Assembly: GCF_009938205.1 (NCBI RefSeq)
Contig: NZ_AP019654.1
Location: 1,860,001-1,924,000 of the forward strand
DNA from: Vibrio panuliri
Lineage (GTDB): Bacteria > Pseudomonadota > Gammaproteobacteria > Enterobacterales > Vibrionaceae
Reading direction: 5' to 3'
Length of the DNA: 64,000 nucleotides
Notes under the pieces: generated by a model
Told to the model about the DNA's origin: nothing
Database searches by the model: none
What the model saw: the letters and a program-made list of their open reading frames with translations, nothing else
Shown: piece by piece, positions 46,401-54,991 of the stretch
Numbering within the stretch: the stretch's first letter is position 1
Layout: the number at the start of each line of letters is the position of its first letter
Translations under genes and position numbers: made by a program

Positions 46401-48632
46401 CCAAGTTGGGTCGGCCGCTTGTGGCTCGGAAGATAAATCGATACCAGGGTCGGCAACGCGAATATTTAATGAAGAACGCTGTTGTTCACCTAGCAAACCA
46501 ATCTGCTTAAGCTGCTGCTCAAAGCGGACGTTTGATAGCAACAAGCCGGATTTATCGATGGCATAAGTTTCACCACTCTTCCCAATAAAGCCCGCTGATA
46601 ACACATTGGAAAAGAACCCTTGAAAGTCGACACGCTTAGTCAGCACAGCGATAGTCTTACCATCAGCATTAATCACTGGTACCGCAAAAAACATCGTTGG
46701 AGGGTTGGTTTCACCGTCATCTTGCAAAGTCACATCGGATTGAATTGGAGGCACAAACACTCTGCGACCATTGAGTGCGCTCGCCATTAAGTCTGGACGC
46801 TGACGCTCAATCAAGTTGACCGTACCAATGTTGGTATCTCGCCGTGACGAGACACTAATATGGTCAGGAGAAATGATAAAGTAACCAAAAGAGCCAGCAA
46901 TGCCGGTTCTTGACTCAATAAATTCGCGGATCTGCTGCTGAATGGGTGAGCTCACCAAAGTTGAAGGTTTCCGTTCAACAGTGAGCAACTGTTCCACCAT
47001 CGCCACTAATTGTGGGTTCTTACCCAACTGGCTCAAGCTGTTCAACTCAAGATCTACCCAATCCCCTATCCGTTTGTGTGCCGATTCCAGTACGGTCGAT
47101 AGATTATGATTGATCGACTCGACGCTTTTGCGCTCGGCATAGCGGGTGACGATTAATGCCGTCGCAATTAGTACTCCACACAACACCACCTGCACAGCCA
47201 ACATCGAACGTTTAAAGCTTTTATTGCCAAATTTTGCTGCCAGCAGTTTATCGTTGATTTTAAATACACGAGAAATCAACAACATTAATACCGCAGTAAG
47301 AATAACGGCGACCACAATAACGTACTTAAGTGACTCAACCAGGTTGAGTGGCGTTTTTGCTGGCAAAACAGGTGTCACCGCTTGCGCCCAATCATTTTTA
47401 CTCAAAATGACGCCGCGCAAGTCCAGCGAATCTAAACCTTTTTGCACAATTGAGTGCAGTTCAGAAGCTTGACTGTTTGACCACAAATGGAGTGCCGAAG
47501 GTGACAAGACATCTTCATCGATGGCTCGCAAACCAGAAATTTTATGCTCAGCGAGCCAATTGAGTACGACCATTTCCGCATCAAGTACCGCATCCGCTCG
47601 ACCATCGAGAACGGCGGTAATCGCCTCTTCAATACCAGCGGTCTCTAACACCTGTACATTTGGGTAGAGATCTTTAATTTTATCGATGGTGGTGTAACCC
47701 GCCGAAATTGCAATCGTCGCATCAGTAAGGTCGGCAACCCGAGTCAAGTCGCTTCGTTCATCCGGCACAAAATAGAGTTCTCGGATCAAAAAGTAAGGGG
47801 TCGAAAAATCGCCATAGGTCTTTCGCGCTTCGTTTTTGTAAGCATGAGGTAGAAGGTCAATTTGCCCCTTCTTAAACAAACTCAATAGATTTCGCCAGCT
47901 CCCCGTGACAATTTCTATCTTCATCCCTGTATCAAGAGCAATTTGCTTAACGATATCGCCAGACACACCAGCCAGTTCACCCTCACTATCGACATATAGC
48001 ATTGGTGGCCAATCCTCAACGCCCACACGAACAACGTTCTCTTGCAGCCATTGTTGCTCTATTTGGGTTAGATTGAGAGGGTTTTGCTGTCGACGGTCCG
48101 CGACACGCTGCTCGATTCGTTTGGCTAGCGCCATCAATGCCGTCATATACCGCTCTTTATGCAAGTGGTATTCGGTTCCATTAATTTGCGCCATCGCTTG
48201 GTCAAGACGATTCGCTCTGACACTGTCAATCACGCGCATTTCTATCGCCACAAGCTCAAAATGCGCGGTCTCTAGTTCTCTGATCACGGGCCAGTCGCTT
48301 GAGTCCTGACTCGCGAGCAGCGCACCAATGAGTGCAGTTAACCGAGTTTCAGCATCAAGATATCGGTCACGCCATTTTTCATCTGCAGAAAAGGCGTAAC
48401 TTAAGATCGATGATGTGAGTACCTCGTCGAGGTACTTAAGCTCTACTGCGATATTTTTTACTTGGTCTTGGGTCAAGTCACCACGTAGAGACGAAGGATT
48501 AGCTTCAAACTCATTCGCACTGCTCCCGCTCGATACTGAGCACATCAGCAGCATGAACGCCACGATCACGCTAATCCATTGTATGCGTGCTTTGCTTTGT
48601 ATTTTAGTTGCACGCCTGCCTAGCCATAGCAT
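43428..48632 (-). CDS. Large hybrid sensor histidine kinase (SBP, Cache, PAS, HisKA, two receivers, HPt)
   Basis: A 1734-residue inner-membrane kinase. An N-terminal signal/anchor (about 19-38) is followed by a helical region (45-185), a solute-binding-protein family 3 domain (about 199-425: VRVGVEDWPPMLY), TM at about 435-455 and 478-497, a periplasmic Cache-like domain (about 500-800), TM at about 806-827, a PAS domain (about 862-975), HisKA with H1002 (NMSHEIRTPMNA), HATPase, receiver 1 with D1292, receiver 2 with D1436 and an HPt domain with H1583 (AAHSLKGIAGNIGA). AAGGAT precedes the ATG. Sensing of an amino acid-like ligand is inferred. The HD-GYP regulator downstream is the likely phospho-target. 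Confidence 0.92.
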   Translation of the reverse strand: MLWLGRRATKIQSKARIQWISVIVAFMLLMCSVSSGSSANEFEANPSSLRGDLTQDQVKNIAVELKYLDEVLTSSILSYAFSADEKWRDRYLDAETRLTALIGALLASQDSSDWPVIRELETAHFELVAIEMRVIDSVRANRLDQAMAQINGTEYHLHKERYMTALMALAKRIEQRVADRRQQNPLNLTQIEQQWLQENVVRVGVEDWPPMLYVDSEGELAGVSGDIVKQIALDTGMKIEIVTGSWRNLLSLFKKGQIDLLPHAYKNEARKTYGDFSTPYFLIRELYFVPDERSDLTRVADLTDATIAISAGYTTIDKIKDLYPNVQVLETAGIEEAITAVLDGRADAVLDAEMVVLNWLAEHKISGLRAIDEDVLSPSALHLWSNSQASELHSIVQKGLDSLDLRGVILSKNDWAQAVTPVLPAKTPLNLVESLKYVIVVAVILTAVLMLLISRVFKINDKLLAAKFGNKSFKRSMLAVQVVLCGVLIATALIVTRYAERKSVESINHNLSTVLESAHKRIGDWVDLELNSLSQLGKNPQLVAMVEQLLTVERKPSTLVSSPIQQQIREFIESRTGIAGSFGYFIISPDHISVSSRRDTNIGTVNLIERQRPDLMASALNGRRVFVPPIQSDVTLQDDGETNPPTMFFAVPVINADGKTIAVLTKRVDFQGFFSNVLSAGFIGKSGETYAIDKSGLLLSNVRFEQQLKQIGLLGEQQRSSLNIRVADPGIDLSSEPQAADPTWPLTLMAQSISERNSGRNLQGYNDYRGVPVVGKWVWDDVLNIGITAEMDVAEAYSLLSTFKMTVWSMLTVALVLMLGTSVFTMRVGTRATAALARTQVELERQVKQRTIELQIHSERTRNIIDHASDGIIVVDSQGTIVEFSPAAESIFGYRAAEVLSNGSVIDSMISPPFHRYYQQNTPNSLSQHNLVGEFVGYSNTGDAVDLEISVSESELAGKVLYTAIVRDVTERKVAERELKLAKKKAEEATQAKSDFLANMSHEIRTPMNAIIGMSYLAMRTKLDPQQADYVGKIQVSAENLLGIINDILDFSKIEAGKLDLEKTDFDLQMSVDNLVQLVAHKCQEKGLELLIDLDPDLPTQLVGDPLRLGQVLLNLTNNAVKFTEQGEIVVKAELVSIVDKQVLAQFTVRDTGIGMTQEQISRLFQSFSQADASTTRKYGGTGLGLTISRTLVELMEGEIWVTSETGSGSSFCFTAQFERSNQKSEPLKAARKLSNISVLIVDDSDTAREILHTLCHTLKIDAALASSAEEALEKITFAQQQSRPFDVVLTDWKMPNMDGLELACQVAQNKALTAKPYMILVTAYDKDELIRQAGSTKIDACLTKPVSASTLLDTLLSVITKDHAVSQRVICDKIDLNIAPEIAGAKVLLVEDNAINQQIATELLHLIGVEVVTANNGQEAVERVMSETFDIVLMDVQMPVMDGYQATIKIRETYDQQSLPIIAMTANAMAGDREKCLTAGMNEHLSKPINPNQVFQALANWIKPTGVVSDAPRLMEYIATEPTTELRIEGFDTASALARMGGNVAAYKKTLANVAASEADVVQRVVHAVANGEIQLAVIAAHSLKGIAGNIGAVDLVKPAEQLEHALALQQQQRRCEIGAGEQELLNQIDQRVCQMIAAIQVALAEDAQPVSQEGVDDVLCQQLIERLYVQMDDFDSAAVETFDQLLASSNGKFDSALAAQASQALNNYDFESAVPLIKQATLRFNHQDKEKV

Positions 48633-48778
48633 TTACTCATCCTTTAACAGGTCACTATAAAAACTTAGGAGACGGTTGAAAATACAGCAAATTATTTCAT
48701 AGCATTAATCTGCATAATCTCGAGCAGATCATTCAATACGACGGCAAGGTAATGGGCCATGTGGTGACAGGAAGGCAT

Positions 48779-48811
48779 AAAAAAAGCAGCCACTTAATGG
48801 GCTGCTTTTTC
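48779..48811. terminator. Bidirectional intrinsic terminator
   Basis: AAAAAGCAGCC (48781-48791) pairs with GGCTGCTTTTT (48800-48810), between the hybrid kinase gene's upstream region and the end of rluB. Confidence 0.88.
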
Positions 48812-48832
48812 AGTATTTACATCATCGAACGC

Positions 48833-49783
48833 TTAACGTTGACCTTTTTGAGGTTTGTTACGTGAAGCTTGAGCACCGGCTGCACTCTTTGGCTTACGAC
48901 GTGAAGGATTGTTGCTACGACCTTTCGGCGCATTAACACGTTCTTCATGACGTTTAACCGCACGACGGATCTTTTGGCTACGAGAACGTTCACGCTTACG
49001 TGACGTTGCATCTTTACTCTCATCCAGCATGGTTTCACGTTCTGGGCGTAGTTCAACTAGCTCACGTAAGTAGTTCACTTCTTTCAGTGGCAATTCCATC
49101 CAACCACCACGCGGCAGTTTTTTATCGAGGTAAATGTCACCGTAGCGAACACGCTTTAGACGGCTAACTGTTGTCTCTTGTGATTCCCACAAACGACGAA
49201 CTTCGCGGTTACGACCTTCGTTGATAGCAACGTAGAAAGTATGGTTCATACCTTCGCCACCAGCGTAAACTACGTCTTCAAAACGCGCCATACCGTCTTC
49301 TAGTTCCACACCACGTACTAGGTTCTTAACTTTTTGCTCTGTCACTTCACCAAATACGCGTACCAGGTACTCACGTTCTACTTGGCGACTTGGGTGCATT
49401 AAGCGGTTAGCTAACTCACCATCAGTCGTGAATAGCAGAAGACCTGAGGTGTTGGCATCTAGACGACCAACAGAGATCCAACGAGAACCACGGATTTTTG
49501 GCAGACGATCAAATACTGTGCGACGACCTTCAGGATCGTGACGGGTACACAGTTCACCTTCCGGTTTGTAGTATGCCAACACGCGACAAACCACTTCTTC
49601 TTGTGCCTTTACTGACACAACGTGGCCGTCGATACGAACAGTCGCGTTGTCATCTTCTAGACGCTCGCCTAGCTTTGCAACCATACCGTTCACACTTACT
49701 CGTCCCGCTTTAATCAACGCTTCCAATTCGCGTCGAGAACCGTGACCAGCACGTGCCAATACTTTCTGAAGTTTTTCGTTCAT
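48833..49783 (-). CDS. rluB: 23S rRNA pseudouridine 2605 synthase
   Basis: Isomerises uridine to pseudouridine in 23S rRNA (U2605 in E. coli). 316 residues: an N-terminal S4 RNA-binding domain ([31 protein letters not shown]), then the RsuA/RluB catalytic domain with aspartate D in [17 protein letters not shown], plus a long basic disordered tail ([20 protein letters not shown] and beyond). The assignment to RluB rests on this tail, the sequence, and its place next to yciO and trpH as in E. coli. It is probably the last gene of a trpH-yciO-rluB unit. Confidence 0.93.
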   Translation of the reverse strand: MNEKLQKVLARAGHGSRRELEALIKAGRVSVNGMVAKLGERLEDDNATVRIDGHVVSVKAQEEVVCRVLAYYKPEGELCTRHDPEGRRTVFDRLPKIRGSRWISVGRLDANTSGLLLFTTDGELANRLMHPSRQVEREYLVRVFGEVTEQKVKNLVRGVELEDGMARFEDVVYAGGEGMNHTFYVAINEGRNREVRRLWESQETTVSRLKRVRYGDIYLDKKLPRGGWMELPLKEVNYLRELVELRPERETMLDESKDATSRKRERSRSQKIRRAVKRHEERVNAPKGRSNNPSRRKPKSAAGAQASRNKPQKGQR

Positions 49784-49907
49784 CTATCTACCTATGTGTC
49801 GTCTTCTCAGACGTCGAATGAAATAAGCGACCTAATTTCGCGGTCGCGTAATATAACAAACACTCAGGCTGAAATCACCAAATTTTAGCCGTTTAGTGAC
49901 AAGGTTT

Positions 49908-50531
49908 TTACGACTCAAATGGGACTGGATCCCCTGAGCCAATACGAACAATTTTCGCTTCATCGTCACTAAAATCAACCACTGTCGTTGGCTGCTCGCC
50001 AAGGTAACCCCCATTAAGGATTACATCCACAGCGTGTTCTAACTTGTCACGGATATCTTCAGGATCCGATTCGGTAAAATCATTCCCCGGAAGAATCAAA
50101 GACGTTGACATTAATGGCTCGCCCAACGCTTCTAATAAATCTAGCGCAATACGGTTATCTGGTACACGAATACCGATGGTTTTACGCTTGGAGTTCATTA
50201 GACGACGTGGCACTTCTTTGGTTCCTTTAAAGATAAAGGTGTAAGGCCCCGGCGTGTTGTTTTTTAACAAACGGAATGCCGTGTTATCCACACGAGCATA
50301 GAGTGACAGCTCCGAAAGATCACGGCACAGCAACGTAAAGTTGTGTTTTTCATCCAAGCGACGGATCTGACAAATACGCTCTAACGCTTGTTTATTTTCA
50401 AGTTGGCAGCCAAGTGCATAACCAGAGTCAGTTGGATAAACAACCACCCCCCCGTTACGAATGATTGCTACCGCTTGACTGATCAAGCGAGCCTGTGGGT
50501 TTTCGGGATGCACATAAAAAAACTGGCTCAT
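49908..50531 (-). CDS. yciO: YciO family protein (Sua5/YrdC/YwlC superfamily)
   Basis: 207 residues, matching E. coli YciO in size and beginning MSQFFYVHPENPQARLISQAV. It has the YrdC fold: VVVYPTDSGYALGC, an ATP/nucleotide-binding signature, and TPGPYTFIFKGTKEVPRRL. YrdC/TsaC members make threonylcarbamoyl-AMP for tRNA t6A; whether YciO itself does so is less clear. GAGGAAT precedes the ATG, and it begins 22 bp after trpH stops, so the two are co-transcribed. Confidence 0.9.
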   Translation of the reverse strand: MSQFFYVHPENPQARLISQAVAIIRNGGVVVYPTDSGYALGCQLENKQALERICQIRRLDEKHNFTLLCRDLSELSLYARVDNTAFRLLKNNTPGPYTFIFKGTKEVPRRLMNSKRKTIGIRVPDNRIALDLLEALGEPLMSTSLILPGNDFTESDPEDIRDKLEHAVDVILNGGYLGEQPTTVVDFSDDEAKIVRIGSGDPVPFES

Positions 50532-50553
50532 GGTAATTCCTCATTAATAGAGC

Positions 50554-51417
50554 TTAGCTCTCTGGAGTATCGGAATGTGAAGGCTCAATACCCCAATCTT
50601 TCCACACGGGTTCAACCCCTGACGGTAACCAGAGATTGCGTCCCAACTCCATCCAAGGGGATGGATAATGAAAGTCACTGCCTTGGGAGGCTAATAGTTT
50701 GTATTGTATAGCATAATCAGCCAAGTTGCGTCTTTCTTGTTGTCCTTGTTGTGGCTGGGCGACTTCCATAGCGTCACCTTTGGCCTCAACAAACGCAGAG
50801 ATTAAGCGCTTAATCCATTTCGCGGTCAAGTCATATCGGCCGGGATGCGCCAATACGGCTTGTCCACCAGCGGCATGAATGGCCATTACCGCATCCGCCA
50901 TTGAGCACCAGTTTGGTGGTACATAGCCGGGATTATTTCGCGTTAGGTACTTCTTGAACACCTGCTGCATGGTTTTGGCATAACCATTTTTTACCAACCA
51001 CGCGGCAAAATGGGCGCGAGTAATTGGTGCATCACCAGCCAACTCTCTCACTTCTTCCAAAACACCTTCTCGAGTGGCTTTACTCAATCGAGTCGCTATC
51101 AGTTCGGCACGGACGATACGGTGCTGTTGTTGCTCTTCAATCAAAGTTTGTAACGCTGAGTTAGTCGGATCGATATTCAAACCAACGATATGGATGTCTT
51201 TGTTTTCCCACACCGTTGAGATTTCAATCCCGTCTATTATTCTCAGATTCAAATCTTGGTCAGCGACATACTGCTTCGCTACGGCAAGCGCATCTACCGT
51301 ATCGTGGTCAGTAATGGCTAACACATCCAAATTAAAACTCACTGCGCGGTCAACCAGCTCTTGTGGAGTAAACCGACCATCTGACGCGGTCGTATGGCTG
51401 TGTAAATCAATTCGCAT
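50554..51417 (-). CDS. trpH: PHP-domain phosphoesterase TrpH/RNase AM
   Basis: 287 residues from the ATG at 51417. The PHP motif [17 protein letters not shown] begins at residue 6, and further metal ligands are in [28 protein letters not shown] and [10 protein letters not shown]. In E. coli the homologue (YciV/Rnm) is a 5'-3' exonuclease acting on small RNA ends and 3',5'-bisnucleotides. It is divergent from the trp operon and heads trpH-yciO-rluB. The frame is open 10 codons upstream, but the shorter start fits the family. Confidence 0.9.
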   Translation of the reverse strand: MRIDLHSHTTASDGRFTPQELVDRAVSFNLDVLAITDHDTVDALAVAKQYVADQDLNLRIIDGIEISTVWENKDIHIVGLNIDPTNSALQTLIEEQQQHRIVRAELIATRLSKATREGVLEEVRELAGDAPITRAHFAAWLVKNGYAKTMQQVFKKYLTRNNPGYVPPNWCSMADAVMAIHAAGGQAVLAHPGRYDLTAKWIKRLISAFVEAKGDAMEVAQPQQGQQERRNLADYAIQYKLLASQGSDFHYPSPWMELGRNLWLPSGVEPVWKDWGIEPSHSDTPES

Positions 51418-51433
51418 AATTTTTTCTTTAGGG

Positions 51434-51462
51434 TTGACAGTGAACAAAAATACTAGTTAACT
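51434..51462 (+). promoter_or_regulatory. trp operon promoter
   Basis: The -35 TTGACA (51434-51439) and -10 TTAACT (51457-51462) are separated by 17 nt, the same elements as in the E. coli trp promoter. The operator overlaps the -10. Confidence 0.9.
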
Positions 51463-51466
51463 AGTA
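51451..51466. promoter_or_regulatory. TrpR operator
   Basis: A 16-bp perfect palindrome, TACTAGTTAACTAGTA, covers the -10 region of the trp promoter. It contains the CTAG half-sites of the E. coli trp operator (ACTAGTTAACTAGT). TrpR-tryptophan binding here would block RNA polymerase. Confidence 0.9.
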
Positions 51467-51497
51467 CGCAATTACAAACTAATTCGTAAGACACGCT

Positions 51498-51623
51498 ATG
51501 TTACAAGAATTTAACCAAAAGCAGAAAACAAAAGTCGCACTGACTTCACCTGAGCGTGAAATGTCAGAGCTAGCTTGGTGGCGCACTTGGACAAGTTCTT
51601 GGTGGGCTAACGTGTACTTTTGA
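51498..51623 (+). CDS. trpL: trp operon leader peptide
   Basis: A 41-residue leader peptide too short for standard gene finders. It contains five Trp residues in its last third (AWWRTWTSSWWANVYF), so ribosome stalling at low charged tRNA-Trp would control attenuation. E. coli TrpL has only two Trp in 14 residues; longer multi-Trp leaders are known in vibrios. It lies between the trp promoter and the attenuator at 51655-51684. Confidence 0.93.
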   Translation: MLQEFNQKQKTKVALTSPEREMSELAWWRTWTSSWWANVYF

Positions 51624-51654
51624 TTTATCGCTAGACAGATAAATACTGAATCGC

Positions 51655-51684
51655 AAAGCCCGCTAATTTAGCGGGCTTTTTTGT
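51655..51684 (+). terminator. trp attenuator
   Basis: AAAGCCCGCTA (51655-51665) pairs with TAGCGGGCTTT (51669-51679), followed by a T-run. It is 32 nt after the trpL stop codon. An earlier region of the leader should form the competing antiterminator, which I did not fold in detail. Confidence 0.92.
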
Positions 51685-51813
51685 TTTGTTGCACATCTCA
51701 CGCCTAACTGTTTAAGGATTGAACGAATCAACGCCAACAAGGTTTGGGAGAATGTTAGCTTTATGCGAGACTGTGTGACAGGAAGTAATACAAGTTATGA
51801 AAAAGGAGGTCTT

Positions 51814-53376
51814 GTGAACAAGGCCATTACAATCAAGACACTAGCGAAAGTGGATGTGATCCATACTGACGTGCCGTATGCGGCGGATCCTACCCAGCTC
51901 TTTCACACGCTGTGCGAAGGGAAAACCGATAGTTTGCTGCTTGAGTCCGCAGAAATCGACTCGAAACAAAATCTCAAGAGCTTACTGGTGGTCGACTCGG
52001 CAGTGCGCATTGTCTGCCATGGTCATACGGTGACGATGACAGCTTTAACGGTGAACGGACAAGCCCTGCTTAAACACCTGACTCACAATATCAACGACAA
52101 TATCGCTTTCACTTATTCAGTCGACACACTGCAACTCACATTTAATCAACCCAGCTCTACCCTAGATGAAGACTCGCGCTTACGTGAAGCCTCTTCTTTT
52201 GATGCGCTAAGACTGATCCAGCACAGCTTCGATCTGAGACATCAGGACAAACACGCTATTTTTATTGGCGGTCTATTTGCCTACGACCTTGTGGCAAACT
52301 TCGAACCGTTAGGTGAAGCGCCATCAACCAACCAGTGCCCAGACTACGTATTTTATGTCGCAGAGACATTGCTGGTCATTGACCATCAAACCCAAAGCTG
52401 TCAGTTACAGGCTACGCGCTTTGATGCAAAAAGTAGCGCAGCAGAAATTGAGAAACGCTTGGTGGATATCGCTCAAGCATGTGGAGAATTAAAAGCATTA
52501 CCTAAGCCGAAAACCCATCCCACACTAGAGCCTGTACCTAGCATTTCCGACCAAGATTTTTGTCAAACCGTTCGAGACCTAAAACAGTTTGTCGTTCAAG
52601 GTGATGTGTTCCAAGTAGTGCCATCACGTCGTTTTACCCTGCCATGCCCCTCACCTCTTGCGGCATATAAAGAGCTAAAACGCAGTAACCCAAGCCCTTA
52701 TATGTTTTACATGCAAGATGAACTCTTTACCTTGTTTGGCGCTTCACCAGAAAGCGCGCTGAAATATGAGACATCAACAAATCAAGTTGAGATTTACCCA
52801 ATCGCGGGCACTCGTCGCCGTGGTAAACGTGCTAATGGTGACATTGACTTTGACTTAGATAGCCGTATCGAACTCGAACTTCGTGCTGACACTAAAGAAA
52901 ATGCCGAGCATATGATGCTGGTTGATTTGGCCCGCAACGATGTCGCGCGCATATCAGCGGCGGGGACACGTCATGTGGCTGACTTGCTAAAAGTGGACCG
53001 CTATAGCCATGTGATGCATCTGGTATCCCGAGTTGTTGGGCAATTACGCGATGATCTTGATGCGCTGCACGCCTATCAAGCCTGTATGAACATGGGCACG
53101 CTTACTGGCGCACCTAAAATCCGTGCGATGCAACTTATCCGCGATGTCGAACAGGCCCGTCGAGGCAGCTATGGTGGCGCAGTTGGCTACCTAACTGGAG
53201 AAGGCACCTTAGATACTTGTATTGTGATTCGTTCCGCCTATGTTGAAAACGGCTTTGCTCAAGTACAAGCTGGCGCTGGCGTGGTTTTCGACTCCGATCC
53301 GCAAGCTGAGGCAGATGAAACTCGCGGCAAAGCGCAAGCGGTCATCTCAGCAATCCAAACCGCGCACGGGGAGTAA
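51814..53376 (+). CDS. trpE: Anthranilate synthase component I
   Basis: Converts chorismate to anthranilate using ammonia supplied by TrpG. 520 residues from a GTG start at 51814, which is preceded by the near-perfect AAAGGAGGT; the length equals E. coli TrpE. The tryptophan feedback site LLLES (41-45) is present, as are the chorismate-binding motifs GDVFQVVPSRRF, FGASPESALKY, IAGTRRRG and the C-terminal GAGVVFDSDPQAEADET. It is the first structural gene of the operon. An in-frame ATG at 51763 is not used because the GTG has the ribosome binding site. Confidence 0.97.
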   Translation: MNKAITIKTLAKVDVIHTDVPYAADPTQLFHTLCEGKTDSLLLESAEIDSKQNLKSLLVVDSAVRIVCHGHTVTMTALTVNGQALLKHLTHNINDNIAFTYSVDTLQLTFNQPSSTLDEDSRLREASSFDALRLIQHSFDLRHQDKHAIFIGGLFAYDLVANFEPLGEAPSTNQCPDYVFYVAETLLVIDHQTQSCQLQATRFDAKSSAAEIEKRLVDIAQACGELKALPKPKTHPTLEPVPSISDQDFCQTVRDLKQFVVQGDVFQVVPSRRFTLPCPSPLAAYKELKRSNPSPYMFYMQDELFTLFGASPESALKYETSTNQVEIYPIAGTRRRGKRANGDIDFDLDSRIELELRADTKENAEHMMLVDLARNDVARISAAGTRHVADLLKVDRYSHVMHLVSRVVGQLRDDLDALHAYQACMNMGTLTGAPKIRAMQLIRDVEQARRGSYGGAVGYLTGEGTLDTCIVIRSAYVENGFAQVQAGAGVVFDSDPQAEADETRGKAQAVISAIQTAHGE

Positions 53377-53382
53377 TTGACT

Positions 53383-53973
53383 ATGGCAAATATCGTATTC
53401 ATCGACAACTTTGACTCGTTTACATATAACCTCGTGGATCAGTTTCGTTCCTTAGGTCATCAAGTCACTATCTATCGCAACCACATTGCAGCTGACACTA
53501 TCGAACAGGCTGTCTTAGCACTCGATAATCCCCTGCTCTTGTTATCTCCAGGTCCCGGTGCACCCTCTGCTGCGGGCTGCATGCCTGAACTCATCCAGCG
53601 CTTAAAGGGCAAAGTACCAATGATTGGCATTTGTCTTGGTCACCAAGCGATTGTCGAAGCCTATGGCGGCACGGTCGCCGGAGCTGGAGAAATTGTTCAT
53701 GGCAAAGTATCGATGATGGCGCATCAAAACCACACCATCTATCACGGACTACCTTCGCCATTAGCCATTGCACGATATCACTCGCTCGTTGCAACCAAAG
53801 TGCCCGATAGCCTAGCAGTGACCGCTGAAGTCGATGGTTTGGTTATGTCGGTGGTTCATGAGCAAGACAAAGTCTGCGGGTTTCAATTTCACCCCGAGTC
53901 AATTATGACCACCTATGGAGCGACACTACTTGCCAATGCTATTGAATGGGCATTAGAGCGAAAGAATGGATAA
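53383..53973 (+). CDS. trpG: Anthranilate synthase component II, glutamine amidotransferase
   Basis: Releases ammonia from glutamine for TrpE. 196 residues from the ATG at 53383. The catalytic triad is C84 (GICLGHQAI) with His and Glu in FQFHPES; LLLLSPGPGAPS is the oxyanion region. In E. coli trpG is fused to trpD; here it is separate, as usual in vibrios. It overlaps the open frame of trpD slightly, so the genes are translationally coupled. Confidence 0.96.
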   Translation: MANIVFIDNFDSFTYNLVDQFRSLGHQVTIYRNHIAADTIEQAVLALDNPLLLLSPGPGAPSAAGCMPELIQRLKGKVPMIGICLGHQAIVEAYGGTVAGAGEIVHGKVSMMAHQNHTIYHGLPSPLAIARYHSLVATKVPDSLAVTAEVDGLVMSVVHEQDKVCGFQFHPESIMTTYGATLLANAIEWALERKNG

Positions 53974-53983
53974 GGAAAAGATC

Positions 53984-54982
53984 ATGGAACAGATTATTAA
54001 TAAGCTTTATGACCAAGAGTCGCTCACCGAACAAGAAAGCCAGCAGCTTTTCGATATTATTATCCGCGGCGAACTCGACCCAATTCTGATGGCTTCAGCC
54101 TTAACGGCGTTGAAGATCAAAGGCGAAACGCCCGCGGAAATCGCTGGCGCAGCAAAAGCCTTACTCGACAATGCAAAGCCATTCCCGCGACCTGATTATG
54201 ACTTCGCGGACATTGTTGGTACCGGTGGCGATGGGCACAATACAATCAACATTTCGACCACCGCCGCGTTTGTCGCCGCTGCCTGTGGACTCAAAGTCGC
54301 TAAGCACGGAAACCGTAGCGTCTCGAGCAAATCCGGCTCATCGGATCTTCTTGATTCATTCGGCATCAATTTGGCAATGAGCGCAGATGACACTCGCGAA
54401 GCGGTTGATGAACTCGGCGTTGCTTTCTTATTCGCGCCGCAATATCACGGCGGTGTGCGTCACGCGATGCCTGTACGTCAAACAATGAAAACTCGTACTA
54501 TCTTCAATATCTTAGGCCCTTTGATTAACCCGGCTCGTCCTAATATCGAGTTGATGGGTGTCTACAGTGAAGAACTGGTTCGCCCAATTGCAGAGACCAT
54601 GCTCAAGATGGGAATGAAACGCGCGGCAGTCGTACATGGCAGTGGGTTGGATGAAGTGGCGATTCACGGTGAAACCACTGTGGCTGAAATTAAAGACGGT
54701 CAAATTCACCAGTACACCTTATCTCCGGAAGATTTCGGTGTTGAACGCTTTCCTCTCGAGGCGATTAAAGGCGGCGATCCCGAAGAAAACAAATCCATTA
54801 TCACTAACATTTTAACGGGCAGCGGCAGTGATGCACAATTAGGCGCGGTCGCGGTAAACGTCGCCCTGCTGATGCGTTTGTTTGGTCATGAAGATCTCAA
54901 AGCAAACACTCGTAAAGCGATTGAAGTGATGAATTCCGGTAAGGCGTTTACCTTAGTTGAGCAACTTGCAGCACGCGGTTAA
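53984..54982 (+). CDS. trpD: Anthranilate phosphoribosyltransferase
   Basis: Transfers phosphoribose from PRPP to anthranilate. 332 residues from the ATG at 53984, which has AAGGA upstream; an ATG six codons earlier (53966) overlaps trpG and is less likely. The PRPP loop GTGGDGHNTINISTTAAF and the KHGNRSVSSKSGSSDLLD segment are diagnostic. Confidence 0.96.
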   Translation: MEQIINKLYDQESLTEQESQQLFDIIIRGELDPILMASALTALKIKGETPAEIAGAAKALLDNAKPFPRPDYDFADIVGTGGDGHNTINISTTAAFVAAACGLKVAKHGNRSVSSKSGSSDLLDSFGINLAMSADDTREAVDELGVAFLFAPQYHGGVRHAMPVRQTMKTRTIFNILGPLINPARPNIELMGVYSEELVRPIAETMLKMGMKRAAVVHGSGLDEVAIHGETTVAEIKDGQIHQYTLSPEDFGVERFPLEAIKGGDPEENKSIITNILTGSGSDAQLGAVAVNVALLMRLFGHEDLKANTRKAIEVMNSGKAFTLVEQLAARG

Positions 54983-54991
54983 GGGCAAATT

